From Prorocentrum cordatum (lineage: Eukaryota; Sar; Dinophyceae; Prorocentrales; Prorocentraceae): a stretch of DNA of 64,000 nt. Within the stretch, counting starts at the first letter, position 1. Every line of letters starts with the position of its first letter. The stretch spans positions 369,063-433,062 of the forward strand of contig CAUYUJ010003681.1 in assembly GCA_963575745.1 (NCBI GenBank), in the 5' to 3' direction. Below the pieces are notes generated by a model, which saw nothing but the letters and a program-made list of their open reading frames with translations, did no database searches and was not told the origin of the DNA. Below are positions 40,127 through 50,681 of this stretch, in pieces. The position numbers were made by a program, and so were the translations under genes.

Positions 40127-41194
40127 TGCGCGTCGCGCGTGCGGGGAGGCAATCTCGCCGGGCCGCCCTCGACGCGCGAGCATCGCAGGAGACAGCTCTG
40201 CGTGGTGGGGACCAGGATCTCCGCCCTTCGCCCGCTCGCTGGCGGAAGTGCGGCACGGCGCGCCACAGCGCTCCTGGGAGGCCTCGGTGCCTGCATGTGC
40301 CCCCCGCGGGGGTCCGGCACCTGCCCAGGCCATCCCGTCCTCTGCTGCGTGCGCCTCCGGCGGCAGCTTCCCCTGCACAGCCCCGTCTGCACCTCCTCGC
40401 CCGTTCCTGGGGGAAGCGTCAGACTCGAGCAAGCCAGAACTCGGGTCTGCCGACTTCTCTTGACGAGCGCGTCCAGGATTCCGTGGGATGTTTGCAGCGG
40501 GAGCTCGCGTCAAATTTCAGATTTGGCCTCATCATTTTCAGGATGGCCCCGTCAGGCCAACCCGAGTCCCCCGTACACGAGCCTTACGTCTCCCTGACGT
40601 TTTGGATACGGTAGGTTCGTGTCGTGTCGACCGGCGGCGACCCTGCCAGCGGCGTTAAACGGTGAACGCCGCGGGCGAACCAGAATCGTTCGGTGTGGAA
40701 CGATGTGGACGCTTCGGAAAAGGCCGACCGGTCCAGGTTGAACGATCCCCGCGGTGCCAGAAGCCAACGCCGAAGCCGGCACGACACGAGCCTGCCGTGC
40801 CACATGTTGCAAGTGTTCGTTCCTGCTCTGTCCGCTTGCTCCCCCCTCCACCTGGGTGCTGGCGTTAAGTCGGGCCCGTCCCTCTACAGGAGGAAAATTC
40901 AAAAATAGTCAAAAATTGCCTGGGGACGATTTTTCTGGTATTGGCGAACTACTTTTGAATGTTTTTTGGATATATCTAGTTTTCGTCGAAAATCCCCCTG
41001 TACGTGGACATGCCCGACCTAATGCTGGCGTCGAGACGCCGCCGCACTCGAAAGCAGTTGTTGGTATGCTGGATTTTCATCGGGTAGTCCGCGAGTTCCT
41101 CGTGTTCTCTGCTTCTGTCTATTGCGAAGGCCTTGCGGCCGGCGCCGTCGACCCTGAAGGGGAACGACGACAATGGTGGCGGCGACGACGATGG
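40127..41194. other. 3' flank of the gene, unassigned
   Basis: GC-rich to about 40900, then A/T-richer around 40905-41000. Open frames occur on both strands (for example 40552-40902 minus) but none has a recognisable motif. The gene's 3' UTR should lie at the start. No AATAAA-type signal is seen, as is usual in dinoflagellates. Confidence 0.4.
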
Positions 41195-42480
41195 ATGCTT
41201 CTTGGATGTTTCTTGGGGTCTCTTCGGTGCGCTCTCGGGGGCCTCTGGGTGACAGTTTAGGGACCTCTTGGGAGCCTCTTGGGGGCCTCTTGGGAGCTTC
41301 TTGGGGGTCTCTCGGGGATTCCTGGGGGCCTCTTCGGGTCCTCTTCGGGGCCTCTTGGGGCCTCATGGGGGCCGCTTGGGGGCCTCTTGGTTCCTCCTGG
41401 GAGCCTCTCGGGGCCGAGGGCTCGAAATGTCTGTTCTGGTCCCTCGTCTAGGCACCCTCTTGGAACCGTCTTTGGGGCCTCTTGGGCCGTCTTGGAGGCG
41501 TCTTGGGCCGTCTTGGGGCCCTATTGGGCTGTTTTGGGTCCCTCCTGGAGCCCTCTTGGGCCGTCTTGGGGCGATATGGGGGGCCTCTTGGGCCGTCGTG
41601 AAGCGTCGGGAAGCGGACGAGTCGAGAACGCCGAAATGCTTCAAAAACACATTGGACATACGTAATTGTTCCTTTTGGGGCACTCTTGGGAGTGCTCCTG
41701 GAGGCCTCTTGGGGCGCCTTGCAGGGCTCTTGGGCCGTCTGGAGGCCGTCTAGGCAGCCAAAGGCCTCCAAGACGCCCCTAGACAGCCCCAAATGGCCCC
41801 CAACAGGCCCAAGAGGGCCCCAAGACTGCCTAAAAGGGCCCCGAGATGACCCTGAGGAGGCCAACTACATTCAGTTTAACTTGGTTTGTGTATGTCTTGT
41901 GGGCTCTCGCCTTTTCAAGCTGCCGACGGCCCAGGACGGCTCAAGAGGCCCCAAAGATCTTCCCAACATGGCCCGAGGGGTCCCCAAGAGGGCCTCAAGG
42001 CCTCCCAAGAAGCCGCCGGGACGTCCCTAAGGGGGCCCCGAGACGGCCCAAGAGGGCCCCTAGAGGCTCCCGAGGGAGCCTCGAGTGGGCCCTGTGCGGC
42101 TCCCAAGAGGGCCCGAAGAGGCCCCAGGGGAAGCTCCGAGACTGCCGGAGGCCTCCAGGACGCCACAGACGGCCCCAGAGGGCCCCAGGACGGCCCAGGA
42201 GGGCCCCTAAGAGAGCCCAGCAGGTCCCCAGCAGGACCCCGAGGAGGCATTAAAAAACACATGGATTTCCCTAGGGTGTTAGCGAGTTCTCTGGGTCCTC
42301 GCCTCTGCGGGCCTCCGACGGCCCAGGATGGCCCAAGATCGCCCCCGAGATCGCCCCAAGATCGCCCCAAGATCGCCCCCGAGATCGCCCCAAGATCGCC
42401 CCAAGCTCGTCCCCAAGATCGCCCCAAGATCGCCCCAAGCTCGTCCCCAAGATCGCCCCAAGATGGTTCCAAGGTCGCCC
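41195..42480. repeat. Back-to-back 11-bp-unit arrays with hinges
   Basis: To about 41750 the units run as CTTGGGGGCCT / GGCCGTCTTGG (minus orientation). From about 41755 they switch to CCAAGACGCCC / CCCCAAGAGGGC (plus). Hinges lie at about 41596-41690 (minus), 41858-41935 and 42245-42330 (plus). The last part (42335-42478) is a purer array of GATCGCCCCAA. Orientation flips around 41750, making a large imperfect palindrome. Confidence 0.8.
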
Positions 42481-43314
42481 CATCTCCGCGGCATTCGCCA
42501 GGTCAGAGTGTGCGCGTGTGGCTTTCTTGTGGGCTGCTGTCTTGCCCCCTGCAGACGGCATCTGAACACCACAACCGTGCCTGGCCGGGACCATCTTGGG
42601 CCCCAATCTGGTGTGTACGCCCTCCTGGCACCGGCCAGGAGAGCGTATCCACCATGCCAGGGCCCAGTATGGATGCCTTCTGCGTATGCCCCTTCTGCAA
42701 GGGTGAGATACGGCGTGCCAGCCCAGTCTGGTCCGCACGGGCGTGACGTCACGAGCGCACGTGCCACCGCCTCGCCGCGCTCGTCTCGGCGCCGCTGGGC
42801 GCGATGCGGGTGGTGTCGGCGTGGTCCGACTTTCGTTCCCGGAAAGCGAGGCACTCTGGAGAGTGAGAGGACGGAAAAGAGGGAGGGAGGGGGAAGGGGA
42901 GGAAGAGAGGGAAAGGGCGGGAAGAGGCAGATTTGGTCGGGGAGCGAAGGGGAGAGGATGGGAGGCATCAGGGATCGGAGGGGGGCGGGGAGGGGGTGGG
43001 AGGAGAGAGAGGGCAGGAGGGAGGAGGGAGCTGCGCTGCGCAGCGCTGGCTCCTGGCCGCTGCGCTGCGCAGCGCTGGCCCCTGGCCGCGCGGCTTCTGT
43101 TCGGCTCCCGCGCCCGTGCCCGCACCCGAGGCCCATGCAGCCAGGCAGCCACTACGGCCCGGCGCCCGACAGGCGGGGCACCGGCTTGGGGGGAGGCGGG
43201 GGAGAGAGGTTCGGAGGGGAGGGCAGCGGGGAGAAGAGGCGGGGGGGGGGGGGGGGGGGGGGGCGGGGGAAAGGGGGGTGGGGAGGGAGGGAGAAGAAGG
43301 GAGAGCAGCGGGAG
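42481..43314. other. Unassigned, then purine-rich with G run
   Basis: 42481-42840 is unassigned. 42850-43315 is GGGAGGG/GAGAGG-rich. A 30-base GCTGCGCTGCGCAGCGCTGG unit is duplicated in tandem at about 43029-43089, and a G run lies at about 43240-43263. No gene is supported. Confidence 0.5.
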
Positions 43315-43378
43315 GGATGATGATGCTGATGATGCTGCTTCTGCTGATGATGATGACGATGAAAATGATGATGCTGCT

Positions 43379-43412
<34 letters not shown>

Positions 43413-43424
43413 ATGGCGATGGTT

Positions 43425-43455
<31 letters not shown>

Positions 43456-44078
43456 GGAGGAGGAGGAGGAGGAGGAGGAGGAGGAGGAGGAGGAGGAGTA
43501 TGAGGATAAGGATGAGGATGCTGACGCTAATGCTGATGCTGATGAAACTGATGATGATGCTCATGGTTATGATAATGATGGTGATGATGATGATGACGAC
43601 GATGATGATGATGATGATGAGGAGGAGGATGACGATGATGAGTATTATGACGGTAATGATGGCGACAAGTATGATGATTATTATGATGATGACGAGGACG
43701 TTGACGACGACGACGACGGCGATGATGATGATGATGATGATGATGACGATGATGATGATGATGATGATGTTGACGATTATGATGCTGATGTTGGTGCTGG
43801 TAATGAGGAGTATGATGATGATGATTGCGATGGTGATGGTGATAGTGATGGTGATGGTGATGGTGGTGCTGATGATGGTTGTGATTGATGTGGTGGTTAT
43901 GATGAGGATGATGATGAAGTTGACGATGATGCTGTTTCTGATGATGATGGATCTGATAATATAGATGATGCTGCTGATGCCGATGGTAATGATGCTGATG
44001 ATGTGGATGACGATGGTGCGGATGATGATGACGATGATGATGCAGACGATGACGATGATGCTTGTAATGATGATGATA

Positions 44079-44123
<45 letters not shown>

Positions 44124-44560
44124 GTAATGCTGCTGCTGATGATGATGGTGGTTGTAGTGGTGATGATGGTGATTGTCTTGGTTGTGGTGATGCTGATGGT
44201 GATGCTGACGCTGATGCTGCTGATGATGATGATGATGATGATGATGGACCTGATAATGGTCCTGATGATTATGAAGCTGCTAACGATGATGCTGATGATG
44301 GTTATGATTATGACAAAGATGATGATGGGGATGTCGATGGCAGTGATGTCGATAATGTGGGTGAAGATGATGATGCTGATGATGATGCTGATGCTGATGC
44401 TGATGCTGATGCTGATGATGGTGGTGATAGTGATGATGATGGTAATGGTGATAGTGATGATGCTGATGATGCTGATTGATGATGACGCTGCTGAAGATGA
44501 TGATGATGCGGATGGTGGTGATGGTGATGATGATGACGAGGATGATGAGGATGATCGGAA
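43315..44560. repeat. 1.2-kb GAT/ATG triplet tract
   Basis: GATGATGATG with GAC, GCT, GGT and TAT variants and a GGA run at about 43453-43497. It gives poly-Asp, poly-Met and poly-Ile frames hundreds of residues long on both strands. I treat all of these as repeat artefacts. Confidence 0.95.
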
Positions 44561-44811
44561 CATTGGTCGGCCACAAGGTCTGCCAGGCGAGCACGCTCAG
44601 ACACGGCCGAGTGCGACCTCCTCTGCCACGCGCGCAAGCCCGCGCGGCTCAAAACAACGCAGCCTACGGCCCACGGCGACCAGGCCTGCGGCGGTGAGCA
44701 GGAGCGCCCCGGCCCACAGAGAAAGGACCCGACAGCGATGTTGAATTCGCACAGGTGGTGCAGCGCCTGCTTCAGCCCAGCTGTAGCCACTCCACCTCTG
44801 GGTAAACCCAC

Positions 44812-44904
44812 CTGCAGACGACGCAGCGGTACTTCCTGTTGTTGCCGCTCACGTTGTCCTTGGAGTCGCAGGCCATCAAGCTGATTGGAAAAGCGTCCTT
44901 GGTA
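44812..44904 (-). CDS. Possible exon with CxxC motif
   Basis: Read on the minus strand: STKDAFPISLMACDSKDNVS then GNNRKYRCVVC. It ends at CTGCAG followed by GTGGGT, a good donor with GT at 44811-44810. Codons are G/C-ending (AAG GAC AAC GTG AGC GGC AAC AAC AGG AAG TAC CGC TGC). The YRCVVC motif resembles the start of a zinc-binding knuckle. Upstream in this direction the sequence passes into the 80-bp repeats, whose units echo TKDAFPISL, so the exon edge is uncertain. No partner exon found. Confidence 0.25.
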
Positions 44905-45125
44905 CTAGATGCACCCATCTGCTGTGCACCACCCATTGCTAGACAAGGCCCCTCCCCAACCTGATGAAGGAAGCATCCTTGTTGCCAGACGTGTCCTTCT
45001 GCTTTGCTGTGCCCGCTGCTCGACGAGGCCCCACTTCAAGCTGATTGCACACGCATCCTTGGTACGAGAAGTGCCCCTCTGCCGTGAGCCGCCCTCTGCT
45101 GGACGGAGCCCCTCCAATACAACAC
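44855..45125 (-). repeat. 80-bp tandem repeats, about three units
   Basis: GCATCCTTG or GCGTCCTTG recurs at 44893, 44973 and 45053 (80-base spacing) with CAAGCTGATTG, GAGGCCCC and CTGCTGTGC-type words between. Units are diverged. Confidence 0.65.
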
Positions 45126-45149
45126 CCAGATACTCAACAGCCTCCGTCT

Positions 45150-45790
45150 CCAACACCGTTCGGTACGGTTTAGGGGGGCTCCGGCCCCCCCCCCCCCCCT
45201 GACCCCCCAAACAACAGGTCCGGAAAAAAAAAACGAACCCCTTTTACCCGCTCACGAGGAAAAACCGAAGGGGGGGGGGGCTGGAGGGAAAACGCGCCTA
45301 ATCTCCGCAAGAACCTCCCCTGAGGGGGGGTCCGGGGCCCTCCCCCCTTTCCCCCTGACCCCTCCAAAAGCCCTCGCTGAGGGGGGGTCTGGTCCGGGGG
45401 GATACCCCCCTAACCAGCCGAAAAAGTTGCCCTGAGAGGGGGAGCCCAAGGGGAACATTTTATTGACACCCAAACCATCCTTGAGGGGGGTGAGGTTTTT
45501 TTTTCCAGGGGGGGGGGGGGGGGGGGGCGAACTGTAGTTTCTTGAGGCTTGCCAGGGGACCCTCCCCAAACAAAAACTTGTTTGAGGGAAACAACAATTG
45601 GAGCCCCCCTGGAACCCTTCCCTGATGGGGGGGTTAGGGCGGTTTTGTCGGCGAAACCCCCTTCTGAGGGTTTTTGTTCGAGAGTGGTCCCAGGGGAGCT
45701 TTCGATTCTAGTATGCTTTTTTATTTCGGCGCCCCCGAACCCACTCAAAACTCCCCCCAACCTAGGGTCCCGTGTTCTTGACCACGTGTT
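45150..45790. repeat. C-run/G-run stretch with CCTGAGGGGGG motifs
   Basis: Many C runs and G runs (for example 45187-45199 and 45509-45528). CCTGAGGGGGG or a variant recurs at about 45318, 45376, 45430, 45480, 45622 and 45664. Short hairpins are possible throughout. Not the same as the 3130-4310 element. Confidence 0.65.
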
Positions 45791-45879
45791 TGTGGCAATG
45801 CTTCTAGCCGCCGTACTCTGGCCCCTTTCGGGAGGCCCCAACTGGGGACCCATGGCTCGTTTCGACTCCTTCGGCTCGG

Positions 45880-46065
45880 TGCAGTTCGATTTCGATCAAT
45901 TCCGATTCCGATTCGATTCAATTTCGGCTTCCGATTTGAATTTCAGCTTGTAAATGAAAACCTGGCTGGCCTGCCGGTTTCCGCCGAATCGCCGTTCCCG
46001 ACTTGGCCGCCGCTTTCCGCCGATCCGTTGATTTCCGATCGCCGATCCGACGCATCGATACCGCC
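45880..46065 (+). repeat. CGATTCCGATT dispersed repeat, copy 1
   Basis: CGATTTCGATCAATTCCGAT, TCCGATTCGATTCAATTTCG, TTCCGATTTGAA, CCTGCCGGTTTCCGCC, CCCGACTTGGCCGCCG and GATCGCCGATCCGA, in the same order as 62212-62412. Confidence 0.75.
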
Positions 46066-46084
46066 CATGGCTCTATGTGGCTCC

Positions 46085-46400
46085 ATGGACCTCGAGGAGG
46101 AGGCAGAGGAGGCGGAGGAGGAGGCGGAGGAGGAGGAGGAGGAAAAGGAGGGGTGGGAGGAGGGGGAGGAGGAGGAGGCAGAGGCTGAGGAGGAGGGGGA
46201 GGAGGAGGGGGCGGAGGCGGAGGCGGAGGTGGAGAAGGAAAAGGAGGAGGAGGAGGAGGAGTAGGAGGAGGTGGAGGAGGAGGAGGAGGAGGAGGAGGAG
46301 GGGTCGGAGGAGGAGGAGGAGGAGGAGGAGGAGGAGGAGGAGGAGGAGGCGGAGGAGGAGGAGGCGGAGGATGAGGAGGAGGCGGAGGAGGCGGAAGGAC
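46085..46400. repeat. (GGA)n tract, interrupted
   Basis: About 310 bases of GGA/GAG triplets with GGC and GGG variants. Confidence 0.95.
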
Positions 46401-47024
46401 CGGCGCCGCGCACCCGCAGAGATCCCCCCCAGCGGCCCTGCGCCGACAGGTCCCCGGCGCCAGCCTACGGGCAGGCGTTCGGCGTGCCGGCGGGGCCCGG
46501 AGCGCACGCGCCGCCCGCCGCCCACGGGGCGCCGTCCGCTGGCCGAGGGCTCGGGGTGGAGTCAGGGGCAGAGAGTCGGGTACAGCCAGGACCCTGGTTA
46601 AGGGGAGCCGGTCAGTGATTTGGCCCCGAAGCCCAAGATATGGACTGGAATGACCAAAGCAGGTCTGCCGTAGTTGGCGTTTTTCGGGTGACGGCAGTTC
46701 CGGTCAGTGGAATGGGGCGGGGGGGGCGCTCCCCAGTACACATCACTAAACCAGGTCGGTCGCACTAAACCCAGTTCTGCCAACGCCCGAAGAGAGGGCT
46801 GTGGACGACGATCCATGGAGGGGGAGCAGGTCGCCAAGCAGTTTCCAGATGTCTAGAGCATGCTTCAAGCATGCGTGCCAAGCGTAGATCGCATTTTTTT
46901 TTCAAGTTTGAAGCATGTTCCGGCATTTTGGATACATGTTTGAATCGATGGTAGAACTGTTAGGGTGTCCACTGTCATGGCATCCACAAGGAGAGGGGAG
47001 AGCAGAATTGATATCGAGTGCGGT
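46401..47024. other. Unassigned sequence
   Basis: GC-rich to about 46600, then mixed. GAGCATGCTTCAAGCATGCG at about 46856 is a small palindrome (GCATGCTT/AAGCATGC). No gene. Confidence 0.45.
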
Positions 47025-47174
47025 GGGTGCCTGCGTCAAGGAGCGTGCCCAGGCGGCTCCAGACCCTGGAGGGTTCCTGGTCTGACGACTGCGGCGGTGG
47101 TATCCCTGGGCGATCCACGATCGGAGCTCCACTGGCTTCCAGACTCTGGATTCTTCATCCAATGGTTCCTTATC
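47025..47174 (-). repeat. 150-bp paralogous block, copy 2
   Basis: Gapless partner of 32547-32696. On the minus strand it reads DKEPLDEESRVWKPVELRSW and onward. About three quarters of bases are identical. Confidence 0.6.
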
Positions 47175-47299
47175 CGATGCCCTCCCTACCGTACCTGCAG
47201 AGTGAGGAGGAGGAGGAGGAGCAGGAGGAGATGCGCCCTCTTCTGCTGAATTGCTGAAGCCTTTCCTGCTGTGGAGCGGGCGGAACATTGGTTTACATG

Positions 47300-47386
47300 G
47301 TCCTATATGGTTTAAATAGTGTGCAAGCTATGTTGTGCAATATCTATGGTGAAAGCTATGTGGTGTAATCGCACCATCTGCAAGCT
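47300..47386 (+). repeat. TGTGGTGCAA-type repeats, left flank
   Basis: AGCTATGTTGTGCAATATC, AGCTATGTGGTGTAATCG and similar words immediately left of the inverted-repeat-bounded segment. Confidence 0.6.
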
Positions 47387-47814
47387 ACTGTCCTCGCGAC
47401 ACGTGAAAGCGAAACGATTAGCGTTTTCCGAGCGGTTCGCTTTCGATCTCGCTTTCTTAACTACTAATTTTCTCGGGGAGCTTCGTTTTCGCTTTCGCTT
47501 TCTTAACAATTAACTATATTTTTTTGTGTTTCGCTCAGTCATTCCCACCGTCGCCTGAACTTGTCACTTGCGGCCGCGCCTTCACCTAATTATGAATGGC
47601 GCGCCCACGGGTTCAATGTTTTCGGTACCGAAGGCACGTAAAATGTAAGGTGTGGCAACAACTCCAACCACATTCTCATGCTCCGTCAAATCCGCATTGC
47701 AGTCAATTTGTTATTCGAAGCATCTTTACTCAAACCATATGATATTATGCTGGCTGCTGTTGCCCAGCATGGGAATTAAACAGTGGTTCATCGGTTCCTA
47801 GCAACGCACGTGGG

Positions 47815-48068
47815 TTTGGCAATGTATGTGGTTCAACATATGTAGCGCAACCTATGTGGTGCAATATGCGTGGTGCGATGTATGCGCCCACCTTTATGTG
47901 GCGCAACCTATGTGGTGTAAGGTTTGTGGTGGAAGCTACGTGGTGCAAAACATATGGTGCAATAGCTGCGATGCTGTCAATATGATGCAATCTATGTGGT
48001 GCAAGCTATGTAGTGCAATATATGTGGTGTTAGCTATGTGGTGCAATCTATGTTGTGCAATCCATGCG
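47815..48068 (+). repeat. ~15-bp TATGTGGTGCAAN array
   Basis: About 17 units such as CTATGTGGTGCAATATGCG, CTACGTGGTGCAAAAC and CTATGTAGTGCAATATATG. Confidence 0.85.
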
Positions 48069-48071
48069 GTG

Positions 48072-48290
48072 CATCTCGGGTGGCGAAGAGGCAGCGACGG
48101 GGCGGCGACGGCGCACCGCCAGACCAGTACCCACGCCCAAACGACAGGCGGCGACGAAGCGGCGACGGTGACAACATAGCCGGTAGTTACGCTCCCAGGC
48201 TCACCTCCCTAGAAAACAAATAAGAAACCCTGAGTGCAAACATTATTTGGGGAACCTTGGATATACTGGCGTATCGCAAGATTGACATAG
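48072..48290 (+). repeat. GACGGGCGGCGACG dispersed repeat, copy 2
   Basis: Partner of 27770-28110. GGCGGCGACGGCGCACCGCC, AGGCGGCGACGAAGCGGCG, ACAACATAGCCGG and AAGAAACCCTGAGTGCAAAC keep the same order. Confidence 0.7.
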
Positions 48291-49139
48291 AATGTTGGTA
48301 CGTTCGCGAGCTCCAGGCTCAAGAGCTCGTCGCATCCCAGGTGGTGGACCTGCGTTCCTTTTTGCAACGGCCCCAACAGACCGCCGACAGCATGTCGGCT
48401 TCCTCCTACGCTGTTCGTCGCAAGGCGCTCGCAGCCATGTTCGGGGAGCCTCCTGGCGCATCCAATGTTACTATTAAATTGAGTCTGCATTATGACGGTA
48501 ACGTGCCGTACGCAACGATGCCCATAGTCATGCGAATATGTGCAATGTCGAGAACATTCGTGCAATAAACAAACTGTGGTGAAAAAGCAATAGTACTGAT
48601 TTTCACCAGACAATACACGTAGCGGGGAATACGACCACGATTACAGCAAAACAAGAACGTTCACAACATAGCTGTGCGAATAGTACTGACAACATCTGTG
48701 TTGGCTCGCAGGATTCGCACAAAAACGAAATCATATGGGCAATGCCAATTCCATTACCTCAGGTTGGCCTTTGGCAATGTAACTTGGTATGTCGCGTCCG
48801 TTTTCGGACCCACAGTCTGAATCGCATTCGCAATTGAATCGCGCGCGCATCCGGATTATCATGCGCATGTGATTCTGCTTTGTGGCAGCACTTCCTTCTG
48901 TGTTTTTCGGTGCGCGTGACATTGCGCTGCTGTGCCAACGCGATAGATCAGGACGTGGATTGCACGAACGGACCATGCTGCTACCATGCGGAGATCCTAA
49001 CTTCAGCCTTGCGTCCTCTCGGCGTTTTCGCTTTCTCGCTAACTAACTTCGCCTGGTGCGGCCTCGGTGTCTTTCGTAAATAACTTGTCGGGCCCGAAGC
49101 TCGCCGTCTTCTGAGTTTCGCTTTCACGTGTCGCGAGGA

Positions 49140-49205
49140 CAGTATGTGGTGCACGATATGTCGTGCAATTTGCGTGGTGGGGTTTACGTGGTGCAAGCTG
49201 TAGGG
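49140..49205 (+). repeat. TGTGGTGCAA-type repeats, right flank
   Basis: AGTATGTGGTGCACGATATG, TCGTGCAATTTGCGTGG and TTACGTGGTGCAAGC directly right of the inverted-repeat-bounded segment. Confidence 0.6.
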
Positions 49206-50330
49206 GAGCCCACGAGGCGCCCACGGGCAGGCATCAGGTGAAACCTCGGCCTTCCTCCCCGCGAGGGAAACGCCCAGCCGGGCCTGCGCCCAGCGGTGCG
49301 ACAAGGGGAACGATTCAGAAAGCTGATTGTTGGAGGAAGAGGGAGAAGAGAAGCAGGAGCACCAGGGTAAACGTAAGATGGACAAACGATGCTGCAATAC
49401 GCCCATTATTCCCAAGTCCCCTAACCGAGACTCCCACAGCATTACAAGATATACGTTTTACTTGGGGAAGTGCCCCTTTGAAAGACGAGCTTCCCATGGT
49501 CCTTCAATTTTTGCGAACGGCCCGCTTCGAAAAGGAGTTGCCGTCCATGCTTCTGCGAGAAGGACAAGGACGGCGAGCGGGTAGGGTCATAACGCCAACA
49601 GAAGGATCCGGCGAGGGCCCCACTTTGTCAAACAGCCGCCCTCAATACATGCAAATGTTTTTCGATGTTCAGCATCCAGTCGGAAAGCCTGATGAGGTTC
49701 AAGCAGGAACCTCGAATGTGAAAAGAAAACCATCCATCCTTGCAGCTGATACACAGTTCTTGAGTTCTGAGCACAGAGGCCCAGGAAGTCTCGAACGAAA
49801 CTTCAACTTGAAGGAGGCACCGCCTTCCATCCGTGCAACTGCCGGAACGTACGTGCTCTGCAGTTAGGTGATATCACTTTTTTCGAGCAAAAACCCACTA
49901 CCCTTCCAAATGGTGGAGTTGATAAAACACATGCGCAAGGCGCTGAGGCGCTTAGGCGGTAAGACGAACATTCTCACCCCATCCATGTGTGTAGCTGGGG
50001 GGCTTGTATGACGATGCCACGCGGTGCTAGGGCGAGCGACACATTCTGAACACCACACACTCCATCCGTTTAACATCCAGATGCATTCAAGACGAATGCG
50101 CGCGACACTCTAGGGCGATAACCCTTTTCCTGGGAAGGGCTTCGGCCCAGGGTTCTCTTTTAGAGGTTTACCCCCGGATCTGACGGCTGTAGGGCCGGCG
50201 AATGTCTTTTGCGATAAATAACGAGGTCGCGTAGGGCCGGCGAATTTAAAATTGAGGATGCCCCTAGCGAAACGCTTGTTTTTCAGAATTGGTTGAGGAT
50301 GTCTCGGGCGAAACGCTTGTTTTGTGTTAA
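49206..50330 (+). repeat. CCATCCGTG degenerate cluster with an open frame
   Basis: Words GTGAAAAGAAAACCATCCAT, CCTTCCATCCGTGCAACTG, CCCCATCCATGTGTGTAG and CACTCCATCCGT place this with 32400-32965. A plus frame is open to 49867 (ending TAGTYVLCS-like, TATGTYVLCS region) without a recognisable domain or a convincing ATG, so no gene is called. GTAGGGCCGGCGAAT occurs twice at about 50188 and 50230. Confidence 0.45.
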
Positions 50331-50680
50331 AGATTGTCCTCTCCTGGAGACCTGAATTCAGAGGAACTCTCAAGTGAAATGCTTGTTTTCACGTGCCCAG
50401 GTCTTGAGGATGTCTCGAGCGAGACGCTTGGTTTCACGCCTCCAGGTTGCCCAGACAGATGTCTAGCATGAGGATTTCTTGAGGATTTCCCGAACCAGAG
50501 GCTTGTTTTCACGTGTCCAGGTCGCCCAGGCGGATGTCTAGCATGAGGATGTGTCGAGGAAGTCTCGATCGAGACGCTTGTTTGCACGTGTCCAGGTTGC
50601 CCAGGCGGATGCCTAGCGTGAGGATGTGCTGAGAACGTCTTGAGCGAAACGCGTGTTGTCATTGTCCAGGTCGCCCAGGC
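50331..50680 (+). repeat. 75-bp tandem array
   Basis: TCCAGGTTGCCCAGGCGGAT, GTCTAGCATGAGGATGT and TCGAGCGAGACGCTTGTTTT. The TCCAGGT landmark is at 50441, 50516, 50591 and 50664. Earlier, more diverged units begin near 50331. Confidence 0.8.
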
Positions 50681-50681
50681 A

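Larger units (their letters stand above)
47387..49144. mobile_element. 1.76-kb segment with perfect 30-bp terminal inverted repeats
   Basis: 47387-47416 (TACTGTCCTCGCGACACG then TGAAAGCGAAAC) is the exact reverse complement of 49115-49144, and identity stops abruptly after 30 bases. Each outer end is TA, so 28-bp inverted repeats starting CTGTCCTCGCG flanked by TA fit a TA-targeting DNA transposon (Tc1/mariner-like, inference). Inside are the 15-base array, a copy of the GACGGGCGGCGACG repeat and a 103-codon open frame (48257-48568, no recognised domain, not ATG-supported). No transposase is visible, so it would be non-autonomous. Alternatively two solo termini happen to face each other. Confidence 0.6.

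Noticed and set aside
38717-40513. A 598-codon open frame on the minus strand covering the repeat gene
   Set aside because: It is the antisense mirror of a G/C-ending-codon gene. Repeat variation is synonymous in the plus frame and replaces residues in this one, and its flanks look like random GC-rich translation.
43315-44560. Poly-Asp, poly-Met and poly-Ile frames of several hundred residues
   Set aside because: Artefact of the GAT tract. All frames are equally open.
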